Source of the DNA: an uncultured bacterium
GTDB taxonomy: Bacteria; Bacillota_I; Bacilli_A; RFN20; CAG-826
Assembly (NCBI GenBank): GCA_949300345.1
Contig: CASGDR010000008.1
Span: 1-64,000, forward strand
Length of the DNA: 64,000 bases
Reading direction: 5' to 3'
The position numbers were made by a program, and so were the translations under genes. The notes below the pieces were generated by a model, which saw only the letters and a program-made list of their open reading frames with translations, was not told the DNA's origin and did no database searches. Below, piece after piece: positions 27,781 to 35,465 of the stretch. Numbering within the stretch: the first letter of the stretch is position 1; the number at the start of each line of letters is the position of its first letter.

Positions 27781-27810
27781 AAATAGGTTCTCCTTTCAAG
27801 AAGCGGTGTA

Positions 27811-27838
27811 AATATAAAAAAAGAGGAAGGATTGTCAA
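27811..27838 (-). promoter_or_regulatory. promoter of the opp/protease operon
   Basis: TTGACA (27838-27833) and TATATT (27816-27811) are separated by 16 nt, about 30 nt before the first ATG. This is one of the best consensus promoters in the window. Confidence 0.85.
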
Positions 27839-27989
27839 TTAGAGATTTTAAGGTTCGAAAAGCATCTTTTAGGGAGCTTCTTCCCCTACCAAACCCCGAT
27901 TGGAAGGGCATTTATGGGGATTATGCGAGGGTTAGTAAGAATTAACTAGCGCATATCTACGCGTATATAGCGCGAGTGGGCGGAAATGA

Positions 27990-28003
27990 TGAAAGCGCTT
28001 TCA
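27990..28003. promoter_or_regulatory. cre-like palindrome (CcpA/LacI-family operator)
   Basis: TGAAAGCGCTTTCA is a perfect 14-bp palindrome that fits the catabolite responsive element consensus bound by CcpA. It lies between the PFOR terminator and the opp promoter, about 150 nt upstream of the latter's -35. An imperfect palindrome centred on TACGCGTA (27958-27965), with GCGC at both ends, lies 30 nt closer to the promoter. The regulator gene is not in the window. Confidence 0.6.
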
Positions 28004-28022
28004 GGTTTTCGCCCCATTTAAG

Positions 28023-28047
28023 AAAAAAGGAGCGGTCGTCCCGCTCC
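28023..28047 (-). terminator. PFOR terminator
   Basis: GGAGCGG/CCGCTCC with a 5-nt loop followed by TTTTTT on the minus strand, about 20 nt after the stop codon. Confidence 0.93.
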
Positions 28048-28066
28048 CATAGGCTTTAACAGGTTG

Positions 28067-31000
28067 TTAGAGCCCGAATTTCTTGATGGCGTTGAAGCGC
28101 TTTTCGGCCTCGGCCCGGCACTCTTCCAATAGCGACTCGGCATTCTCGGGGTTGACCACCGGGAGCATGGAGTAGCGGGTTTCGTGCATGACGAAGTCCT
28201 TGAGCTTGCTAAAGTCGGGGTTGGCGAAGTCGAGCTCGAGTCCCGGCTTGCCTTCCTTGACCTTGCGCGGGTCATACCTGAACAGGGGGAAGTACCCGCA
28301 CGCGACCGCGTCCTTCTCTTCCTGAATGGAATTGACCAGTCCGCCCTTGACCCCGTGGTTGGCGCAGGGGCAATAGCAGAAGATGATCGAGGGTCCGTCG
28401 TAGGATTCGGCTTCGCGCAGGGCCTGGATGGCCTTCATGGGGTTGGCCCCAAGGGCAATCGAGGCGACATAGACGTGGCCATAGGCCATCGCCATGAGCG
28501 GGAAGGGCTTCTTGGCTTCCTTCTTGCCCGAAGCGGTGAACTTGTTGATGGAGCCGGTCTGTGAAGACTTGCTGGCCTGGCCGCCGGTATTGGAGTAGAG
28601 CTCGGTATCAAGGACCAAGACATTGACGTCGGCCCTATTGGCCAACACGTGGTCAAGGCCTCCGTAGCCGATATCATAGGCCCAGCCGTCGCCACCTACG
28701 ATCCAGACGGACTTATCGAGGAAATCCCTGTAATAAGGCTTCAAAGCTTTGGCTTTTTCGCTTCCGTGCTTTTCGAGGGCTTCGATCAGATCGGGGATGG
28801 TTTTGCGGGATTCTTCCTTGTTCTTGATGCCGGCAAGATATTTGTCGATCAGGGCATTTAGCTCCGCATTTCCTTCCTCTTTCACTTCATTTAGGAGTTT
28901 GGAGATGGTGTAGAGCTTGTAGTCGGTGGCCATCCTCATGCCAAAGCCGTATTCGGCATTGTCTTCGAAGAGGGAGTTGGCCCAGGCAGGACCCTGGTTG
29001 TTCTTATCGGTGACGAAGGGGGTCAACGGGGTCGAGCCGCAGTAGATGGAAGAACAGCCGGTGGCGTTGGCCACGAGCATGTCCTTGCCGAATAGCTGGG
29101 AGACCAGGCGGTAGTACGGGGTTTCGCCGCAGCCGGCGCAGGCACCCGAGACTTCCATATAAGGCATCAGGAAGCCGACGCCCTTGACGGTATTGAGCGG
29201 GAACTTGTCGGACTTGTAGGTGGTGTGCTTATAGAGGTAATCGGCCCCTTCTTCCTGCTCGAATTGGCTCTTGGCCTCGACGAGCTTGAGGGCCCACTTC
29301 TTCTCCGCGCCGGGCTTGGCCGGGGCCTTGTTGACCGGGCATTCCTTGACGCAGAGTCCGCAGCCGACGCAGTTCTTCGGGGAAATCTGGACCCTGAAGG
29401 ATAAACCGGCCACGGCGGGTCCGCCGATGGCGGGCTTCACGCCGTCCTTGACGATCTGGGGAGCCTTTTCAAGTTCTTCCGCACTAATAAGGAAAGGACG
29501 GATGGTGGCGTGGGGGCAGACGAAGGAGCAGGTGTTGCACTGGATGCAGTTGTCGCGGTTCCACATCGGGACCCTATCGGCGATGGCCCTCTTCTCCTTG
29601 AAGGTGACATCGGGCTTCATGGTGCCGTCGAGCAGTTCGAACTTGGTGAATTCGCTGGTGGGGATGTCATCTCCGTCCAGGCTACCGATGACGTCGAAGT
29701 ACTCGTCGAAGTATTCATCGCCGGTCTTAGGCAGTTCTCGCTTGAGCGGAAGTTCCTTCCAAGAGGGATCTACGGGGATTTCGCGCATTCCCTCCGCCCC
29801 GGCATCGATGGCCTTGTAGTTGAGTTCTACCACGTCCATGCCCTTCTTGGCATAGGATTTCAGGGCGAACTTCTTCATCCAATCCTGGGCCTCTTTGTAA
29901 GGCATGATGGATTCGTTGAGCTTGAAGAAGGAGGCCTGCAGGGTGGTGTTGGTGTGGCGGCCCATCCCGATTTCGGAAGCGATCTTGTTGGCGTCGATGA
30001 CGTAGAACTTGGCTTGCTTTTCAGCCAATAGCCTCTTCATGCGGTTGGGCATGGACTTGACGAGGGTTTCGTTATCCATGTCGGTGTTGAGCAAGAAGGT
30101 GCCGCCTTTCTTCAGGTTGGCAATGATGTCGAAACGGAAGATGTAGGTATCAAGGGAACAGGAGATGAAATCGGCATCCTTGACATAGTATTCGGAATGG
30201 ATGGGTTCTTTTCCAAAGCGCAGGTGGGAGCGGGTAACGCCGCCGGCCTTGCGGGAGTCATATTGGAAATAGGCCTGGGCATATTGGTGGGTGGCATCGC
30301 CGATGATCTTGACCGAAGACTTGTTGGCGGACACGGTGCCGTCCGAGCCAAGGCCATAGAACAAGCAGGAAGTGTAGGTATGGGCGATGCGGTAGCCCTC
30401 ATCGACCGGAATCGATAGGTGGGTCACATCGTCATTGATACCGACAGTGAAGCCGTGGAAGGGCTTGTTGTCGAGGAAGTCATAGACCGACTTCACATGC
30501 TTGGGCTGGGTGTCCTTGCTGGATAGGCCATAGCGGCCTCCGATCAGCACATCGAAGCTACGGCCCATACCATTGAGGGCAGCGACCACATCCAGATATA
30601 GGGGCTCCCCTACCGCACCAGGTTCCTTGGTCCTATCTAGGACGGCGATCTTTTTGACCGAAGCAGGAATGGCCTCGACGAGGTGCTTGGCAGAGAAAGG
30701 ACGATAGAGGTGGACTTTAACCAAGCCGACCTTCTCCCCTTTCTTATTCAGATCGGTGACGACTTCGGTCAGGGTTTCGGTGATAGAGCCCATGGCGATG
30801 ATGACCTTGGTGGCATCGGGGGCACCGACATAGACGAAGGGGGCATACTTCCTGCCGGTGAGGCGGGTGGCTTCGTCAAAATACTTGCAGGCCACTTCCA
30901 CCACATTGTCGAACTTGGGGTTCTGGGCTTCGCGGCCTTGGAAATAGATGTCGTCGTTTTCGGCCCCGCCGCGGGTCACCGGGTGGGTGTGCGGGTTGAG

Positions 31001-31630
31001 GGCCCGGGCCCTGAAGGCCTCGAGCTTATCCATGGGCAAAAGTTTCTTCCATTCGCTCTCATCCACGAATTCGACGTTCTGGACCTCGTGGGAGGTACGG
31101 AAGCCATCAAAGAAATGGATGACGGGCAAAGAAGAATCCAGGGCCAAGAGATGGGCAACCGGGGTAAGATCGGCGATTTCCTGGACCGAGTGGGAGGCCA
31201 GCATGGTGGCCCCGGTCTGGCGGCAGGCATAGATGTCGGCCTGGTCGCCGAAAATGGAAAGGCTTCTTGAGGCAAGGCTGCGGGCGGAAACATGAAGGAC
31301 CGCCGGCAAGAGTTCGCCAACCCACTTATAGAGGTTGGGAATCATCAATAGCAAGCCTTGGCTAGCGGTATAGGTGGTGGCTAGGGCACCGCCTTGAAGG
31401 GCACCGTGGACGGTGCCGGAAGCACCGGCTTCGGATTCCATTTCCACGACCTTGACCTCGCTGCCGAAGAAGTTCTTGTCGCCGCGTGAGGACATGACGT
31501 CGACCAACTCGGCCATCGGGGAAGAGGGGGTAATGGGATAGATGGCGGCTACTTCCGAAAAGAAATAGCTTTCCATCGCGGCCGCGGTATTGCCGTCGAC
31601 GCTATGGAAGGTCTTCTTGATTTCTGACAT
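28067..31630 (-). CDS. nifJ: pyruvate:ferredoxin oxidoreductase (single chain)
   Basis: It converts pyruvate and CoA to acetyl-CoA and CO2 and reduces ferredoxin, the main exit of glycolysis in this anaerobe. The 1187-residue chain carries all usual domains: an N-terminal pyrimidine-binding part (ITPSSPMAELVD), the CoA-binding domain II, a ferredoxin domain with two 4Fe-4S motifs (CIQCNTCSFVCPH and CVGCGLCVKECP), a proximal cluster (CAGCGETPY), and a TPP domain (GDGWAYDIGYGG, LDTELYSNTGGQ). ATG 31630 has an AAGGAGAA site. It is a single-gene unit with an operator over its promoter. Confidence 0.98.
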   Translation of the reverse strand: MSEIKKTFHSVDGNTAAAMESYFFSEVAAIYPITPSSPMAELVDVMSSRGDKNFFGSEVKVVEMESEAGASGTVHGALQGGALATTYTASQGLLLMIPNLYKWVGELLPAVLHVSARSLASRSLSIFGDQADIYACRQTGATMLASHSVQEIADLTPVAHLLALDSSLPVIHFFDGFRTSHEVQNVEFVDESEWKKLLPMDKLEAFRARALNPHTHPVTRGGAENDDIYFQGREAQNPKFDNVVEVACKYFDEATRLTGRKYAPFVYVGAPDATKVIIAMGSITETLTEVVTDLNKKGEKVGLVKVHLYRPFSAKHLVEAIPASVKKIAVLDRTKEPGAVGEPLYLDVVAALNGMGRSFDVLIGGRYGLSSKDTQPKHVKSVYDFLDNKPFHGFTVGINDDVTHLSIPVDEGYRIAHTYTSCLFYGLGSDGTVSANKSSVKIIGDATHQYAQAYFQYDSRKAGGVTRSHLRFGKEPIHSEYYVKDADFISCSLDTYIFRFDIIANLKKGGTFLLNTDMDNETLVKSMPNRMKRLLAEKQAKFYVIDANKIASEIGMGRHTNTTLQASFFKLNESIMPYKEAQDWMKKFALKSYAKKGMDVVELNYKAIDAGAEGMREIPVDPSWKELPLKRELPKTGDEYFDEYFDVIGSLDGDDIPTSEFTKFELLDGTMKPDVTFKEKRAIADRVPMWNRDNCIQCNTCSFVCPHATIRPFLISAEELEKAPQIVKDGVKPAIGGPAVAGLSFRVQISPKNCVGCGLCVKECPVNKAPAKPGAEKKWALKLVEAKSQFEQEEGADYLYKHTTYKSDKFPLNTVKGVGFLMPYMEVSGACAGCGETPYYRLVSQLFGKDMLVANATGCSSIYCGSTPLTPFVTDKNNQGPAWANSLFEDNAEYGFGMRMATDYKLYTISKLLNEVKEEGNAELNALIDKYLAGIKNKEESRKTIPDLIEALEKHGSEKAKALKPYYRDFLDKSVWIVGGDGWAYDIGYGGLDHVLANRADVNVLVLDTELYSNTGGQASKSSQTGSINKFTASGKKEAKKPFPLMAMAYGHVYVASIALGANPMKAIQALREAESYDGPSIIFCYCPCANHGVKGGLVNSIQEEKDAVACGYFPLFRYDPRKVKEGKPGLELDFANPDFSKLKDFVMHETRYSMLPVVNPENAESLLEECRAEAEKRFNAIKKFGL

Positions 31631-31656
31631 TGAAAAAGTTCTCCTTGAACGACTTA

Positions 31657-31677
31657 AGTATAGTAACTTGTTACTAT
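31657..31677 (-). promoter_or_regulatory. PFOR operator and -10 box
   Basis: ATAGTAACTTGTTACTAT (31660-31677) is a perfect palindrome with 8-nt arms and a 2-nt centre. It overlaps TATACT (31662-31657, minus), the only good -10 before nifJ; no -35 is evident. A dimeric regulator bound here would block or replace contact with RNA polymerase. Confidence 0.65.
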
Positions 31678-31681
31678 CCAA

Positions 31682-32361
31682 TCTAGGGGTAAATCCAATC
31701 CACTTTAATGGAAAATCACCTTTGGCAGTTACGTTGGAACCTGATTTTTGGCCTATCGGGATTTCCCAAAAAGGGGCTTCCCTTCTTTAAAAGAGGCTTT
31801 AACGAGGGAAGGGAGAAATGCTCAAAAACAAGTCAGAGGAGACTAGGATCTTCTACACTTAAGAATTTCGATTTGTCCAATAAGTTCGATCGATTTGGCT
31901 TCCCTTATTCGTCCCCCTCTTATGAATCGAACTGTTTCAGAAACGGAAAAAGCAGACATGCCAATTTCCGTCTTTTCATTTTTTCGGTTATTTGTGTTTC
32001 CGCATAAAGATACAAAACCTCAAAAGCAAGAAAACCATTTCCGAAGACAAGTGTCTCGAGCCGAAAAATGCCCTCCTATAAGCCAGGAGGTAGAACAACT
32101 TCATGAAGTGCAAAGAGGCTATATATAGCAACTAAGGATTATAAGATTGACGGCTTTTTCGCCTTTACAATTCTTTCTTCATTGGATTTTGGCGAAATAA
32201 ATCCAATTAACGATGTCAAAAGAAAATAACCATCGAGTAATTCCGGATTTGGCGAAATAAACCAAAATTGGCAAAAACCATGTTTCACAAAGGATTCATC
32301 GAATGATTTTCGATAATGAAAAAAGCCCTCACGGGCAATTTCCAGAAAGTCGCGATATCCC
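31682..32361. other. AT-rich intergenic region
   Basis: About 680 bp, lower in GC than its surroundings, without a convincing protein gene. It contains an unassigned plus-strand hairpin with T-tract near 31938-31975 (ACGGAAA/TTTCCGT, then CTTTTCATTTTTT), a candidate minus-strand short transcript at 32064-32131, and two copies of TGGCGAAATAAA near 32190 and 32250. A minus-strand frame of 89 codons through the repeats looks random. The region could be remnant sequence or regulatory. Confidence 0.5.
32064..32131 (-). ncRNA. candidate short RNA (minus strand)
   Basis: A -10 TATAAT (32143-32138) is followed by two perfect palindromes, GCTATATATAGC (32118-32129) and CTTCATGAAG, and then by a hairpin CCTCCT/AGGAGG with a T-tract (32090-32064). 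This reads as a promoter-to-terminator unit of about 70 nt without a coding frame. No -35 is evident, so it remains a hypothesis. Confidence 0.3.
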
Positions 32362-32796
32362 CTAGCGTTTCTTCTTTTTAACCGCCTTGCGCGAGCGGAT
32401 TTCCTCATTGACCAGCTTCTTCAGGGTGGCCAAATCGACATCGGATAGGTAGGCATCCTTATCAAAGAGGCCGCCGGCATTTGTCATCTTCTTATAGATG
32501 AAGTCGCTTACCGATTCGTATTCGGAAAGCTTCTTCTTGGTCACCACTACCCTGGGCTCTTCGCGTCTATTGGTAACTTCTTCGACATAAGCCCTAAGAT
32601 CTTCTTCCACGGCCCTGACATCGAAATCGGGATCCAGCAAGGCGGTTGGGTCATATTCTGAGAGTTGCTCGCCCAGGATATCGGGATAGACGCCAACCCA
32701 AGAAGAAAGGACCTCTAAGGTTACCCATTTCTTGGATTTGTGCTTGTCCAAAGCCCTGAGGATGTTCCGGGCTTCGGTCTTGGTGAGCTTGGCCAT
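32362..32796 (-). CDS. conserved-looking hypothetical, possible DNA-binding protein
   Basis: The 144-residue basic protein matches nothing I recognise. The first 60 residues (ARNILRALDKHKSKKWVTLEVLSSWVG and on) look like a winged-helix fold; a charged middle follows and the end is KAVKKKKR. The frame has good codon bias like its neighbours. It is a single gene with a -10 (TAGAAT) only 5 nt before the ATG and no ribosome binding site. Confidence 0.7.
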   Translation of the reverse strand: MAKLTKTEARNILRALDKHKSKKWVTLEVLSSWVGVYPDILGEQLSEYDPTALLDPDFDVRAVEEDLRAYVEEVTNRREEPRVVVTKKKLSEYESVSDFIYKKMTNAGGLFDKDAYLSDVDLATLKKLVNEEIRSRKAVKKKKR

Positions 32797-32810
32797 GGCT
32801 AATTCTAGCC
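32797..32810 (-). promoter_or_regulatory. palindromic leaderless promoter
   Basis: GGCTAGAATTAGCC (arms GGCTA/TAGCC) contains TAGAAT on the minus strand and ends directly before the ATG at 32796. Confidence 0.5.
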
Positions 32811-32949
32811 CTTTGATGAAGGCAAATGGAAGATTTTGGCCTCCTAGAGCCCCAAAAGCCCTGTTTTTGATAGCCCCAATGCCCCCTAACCACCAAATGG
32901 GAGGGTTTCTAGGACCTTTAGGACAAATTAGGCATAGAATAAAGCAAGG

Positions 32950-32971
32950 AAAAAGGCCGCGCGAAGCGGCC
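32950..32971 (-). terminator. terminator of the nuclease/ABC importer operon
   Basis: GGCCGC/GCGGCC with a 5-nt loop followed by TTTTT on the minus strand, 19 nt after the zinc-ribbon gene. Confidence 0.9.
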
Positions 32972-32990
32972 TTAGATCAAGTTGGGATTA

Positions 32991-33464
32991 CTACTCTTTT
33001 TTGGGCTTTTTGACGGAGTAGAGGCGTCCTACCGCGTTGATCTCGCGGTTGGCCTGGGAGATGGTCTTCAAAGCCTTGATGACCACGAACAGGCCATAGC
33101 CGAGGGCGGCGCCGCCTATAACCAGGCAGATGATGGAAATCACGAACTGGAAGGAGGCGGGATTGACGCCCACGATCTGGTTGCGGACCCTTTGCATCGA
33201 AAGGATCATGAACAGGATGCCGAGAATCAAAGCGATGGTGCCAAGTACCACGAAGCACATCGCGGTGTTGTACTTTTCCTTGGCCGTGGTGCGGTCGCCA
33301 TGGACCTTCACCGAAAAGGCCTTGGCCTCTTCCGGGGTAGGCATGCTGGTCAAACCGCCGCCGCAGCGGGGACAGACCGATTCGCCCTCTTTGGGGGTGA
33401 CGATATGCCCGCAGCTAAGGCAGTAGAAGCCGTGTTGCAGGTTTTCGTATTCGTTCTTGGCCAT
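32991..33464 (-). CDS. zinc-ribbon protein with two membrane helices
   Basis: The 157-residue protein begins with a zinc ribbon (CLSCG...CPRCGGG, residues 15-37), then a linker and two hydrophobic segments (about 67-90 and 103-130), and ends basic (KKPKKE). No enzymatic motif is seen. It follows the nuclease gene by 20 nt and is the last gene of the importer operon. A TATCAT 7 nt before its ATG could also give it a private leaderless transcript. Confidence 0.8.
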   Translation of the reverse strand: MAKNEYENLQHGFYCLSCGHIVTPKEGESVCPRCGGGLTSMPTPEEAKAFSVKVHGDRTTAKEKYNTAMCFVVLGTIALILGILFMILSMQRVRNQIVGVNPASFQFVISIICLVIGGAALGYGLFVVIKALKTISQANREINAVGRLYSVKKPKKE

Positions 33465-33484
33465 CTTAGTAATGATACCTTGTC

Positions 33485-35446
33485 TTAGAAGGTCGCGGTG
33501 ACGCTGACGTCGCCGGAGGCAACGATGTTGACGGTGTAGCAGGCGTTCTTGCCGGAGGTGGAAACATAGTATTGGCTGATGCCGGTTAGATGGAACTGCT
33601 TGCGGGTATAGACCTCGGTCTGCAGTTCGGGATCGTCCTTATGTTCATTCCACTCGTCCTCGAAGTCCTCGAAGGGGTTGCCGTATCCGGAAACCGCATC
33701 GATGTCCTCGCCCTGGATGTAGGCCACGTATTCGGGATAGCCCGGATAGTAGTAGTTGGTGCCGCCGGTGAAGAACTTGTAGGTGTAGGAGATTTCGGTG
33801 CCGTAGCTAAGCAATATTTCCTGGTCGAGGGTCATGCGGATCCCGGTGCCGGAAGTCGAGCCGAGGCCGCCGAAGAAAATGCACTTGTTGGAAGTGTTGT
33901 AGAAGGGATACTTCTCGTTGTAGTGGTTGATGGAGTGGCTGCCGCCATCGGGCTGCAGGGTGCCTAGCTTCTGGGTCGGTCCATAGGAATAGACATCATC
34001 GACCAGCTCCACGAGCACGTGGTTATAGCTATAGGAGGCATCGTTCCAATCACTGGAAGCAACCTTGATGGGCACGATGGTCTGTTTGGTCTCGTCGATG
34101 ATGGTGATGTCGCGCTCGGGATCGGGATTGATGGTCTTCCAGGAAACGCCCATCATCTGCAGGGTTCCGGAATATTCCGAAAGCACGCCGACGACCGAGA
34201 TGTATTGCCCGACCTGGATGGAAGTCTGGGCATAGGTGAAGACATATAGGCCATAGGCATCGACCGGCTCGGTGCCGGTTTGCTGATAGTCGTAGTTATC
34301 CTGGAAATAGAAGGCGCCGCCGACCTTGCGGGAGACATAGCCCTTGACCTTGTAGAGGGTCTTCTCGTCGACGAGGGGGTTGGGATTGCCGTTGGCCATC
34401 GTGGTACCGCCGTTGATGGTGCCCTCATAGATTTCGGCCATGGTCACCTCGACGGGGTCCTCGTACCAATAGTTGGGATCGAGTTCGCCGGAATACATGC
34501 CGCGCTTGTTGAGCTCGGCGGAGCGGTTGGCCTTATCGAGGGCCTTGTAGAATTCAAGGCCGCAGTCTTCGATGGACCCAACGCCGAAGGAAAAGCCTTG
34601 GTAGACCATTTCCAGATTCAGGCACTTGAAGTCGTCGATGGTGGGGTTTTCAACCTCGGAGTACCAGACATAGGCCAGGTTGCGGCCGTTGGAATCGGTG
34701 GTCGAGGCCCACTTGGTGGAATCATCGGGGTACATGGCCCGCCCCTGCGACTGCAGGATGATGCGCTTGGCCTTTTCAAGCTGCCCTTGGTTATAAAGGG
34801 AAGCCGATTTGCCCCATTCCTCGAGTTCGGAAGTGGATTCGGGGGTATCGATGGAGAGGTAGCGGATCTTGACGGTGTAGCCGTAGTGGAGGGTTTCCAC
34901 GTGGGTGGTATCGCCGTCGACGTAGTTGATGAAGTAACTCTCTTCGTCTTCGCCGGAGATTTCGGTCCAGGTATACAGGGTCTGGGCCTGTTCGATGCCG
35001 TCCTTGCGGAAGTCGAGGTCGACCCTGGCCCAGCGTTCCATGATGTCGGCAAAGGTGGCCTCGGAGACGTTGAGCTTGAACTGTTCGACCACGTTGACGG
35101 TCGGATCGAGGTCATAGGTAGCGGTCAAGCGGTTGGAACCCGACTTGAGGGTCACGGTGTAGTGATTGTCGCCATCGCTTTCGACGACGGTACCCGAATT
35201 GGTGACCGAAGCGACGGTGTAATCCTGTTCGGGGATGATGGTGAAGCCGAGGTTCTGACCGACCTTCAGGTTGGAAAAGTCATAGGACTCGTCGAAGGTA
35301 ACCGTGGAATAGATGGAACTGGAGATATTGTCCACCAAAACCGCGGTTTGGCTTTCGGATGAGGTAATACTTGGGTTGGAACAGGCGGAGACGGCCCCGG
35401 CTAGAAGCACGGCGGCAGTCCCGATCATCAAGTAGCGGAATTTCAT
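33485..35446 (-). CDS. surface nuclease lipoprotein (SNase plus OB-fold domain)
   Basis: This 653-residue protein should cut nucleic acids at the cell surface. It has a signal peptide with lipobox VSAC (Cys22), a beta-rich region to about 125, and a staphylococcal-nuclease domain at about 130-320 with all key residues of that enzyme: VDGDT (Asp179), KIRYLSID (Arg195, Asp200), TPE (Glu203) and GRNLAYVWY (Arg255). An OB-fold of the type found in the Bacillus nuclease YhcR follows at about 364-440. ATG 35446 begins the signal peptide. It lies 19 nt after the binding-lipoprotein gene in one operon with an ABC importer. Confidence 0.92.
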   Translation of the reverse strand: MKFRYLMIGTAAVLLAGAVSACSNPSITSSESQTAVLVDNISSSIYSTVTFDESYDFSNLKVGQNLGFTIIPEQDYTVASVTNSGTVVESDGDNHYTVTLKSGSNRLTATYDLDPTVNVVEQFKLNVSEATFADIMERWARVDLDFRKDGIEQAQTLYTWTEISGEDEESYFINYVDGDTTHVETLHYGYTVKIRYLSIDTPESTSELEEWGKSASLYNQGQLEKAKRIILQSQGRAMYPDDSTKWASTTDSNGRNLAYVWYSEVENPTIDDFKCLNLEMVYQGFSFGVGSIEDCGLEFYKALDKANRSAELNKRGMYSGELDPNYWYEDPVEVTMAEIYEGTINGGTTMANGNPNPLVDEKTLYKVKGYVSRKVGGAFYFQDNYDYQQTGTEPVDAYGLYVFTYAQTSIQVGQYISVVGVLSEYSGTLQMMGVSWKTINPDPERDITIIDETKQTIVPIKVASSDWNDASYSYNHVLVELVDDVYSYGPTQKLGTLQPDGGSHSINHYNEKYPFYNTSNKCIFFGGLGSTSGTGIRMTLDQEILLSYGTEISYTYKFFTGGTNYYYPGYPEYVAYIQGEDIDAVSGYGNPFEDFEDEWNEHKDDPELQTEVYTRKQFHLTGISQYYVSTSGKNACYTVNIVASGDVSVTATF

Positions 35447-35465
35447 AGAAACCTCCCTTGCCCCA

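Noticed and set aside
31660-31677. Rex redox-repressor site at nifJ
   Set aside because: The Rex consensus TTGTGAN4TCACAA does not fit; arms are ATAGTAAC/GTTACTAT with a 2-nt centre.
32139-32408. 89-codon minus-strand frame with repeated FISP segments
   Set aside because: It starts inside the 32362 gene in another frame, runs through AT-rich repeats, and lacks a start signal and recognisable protein pattern.
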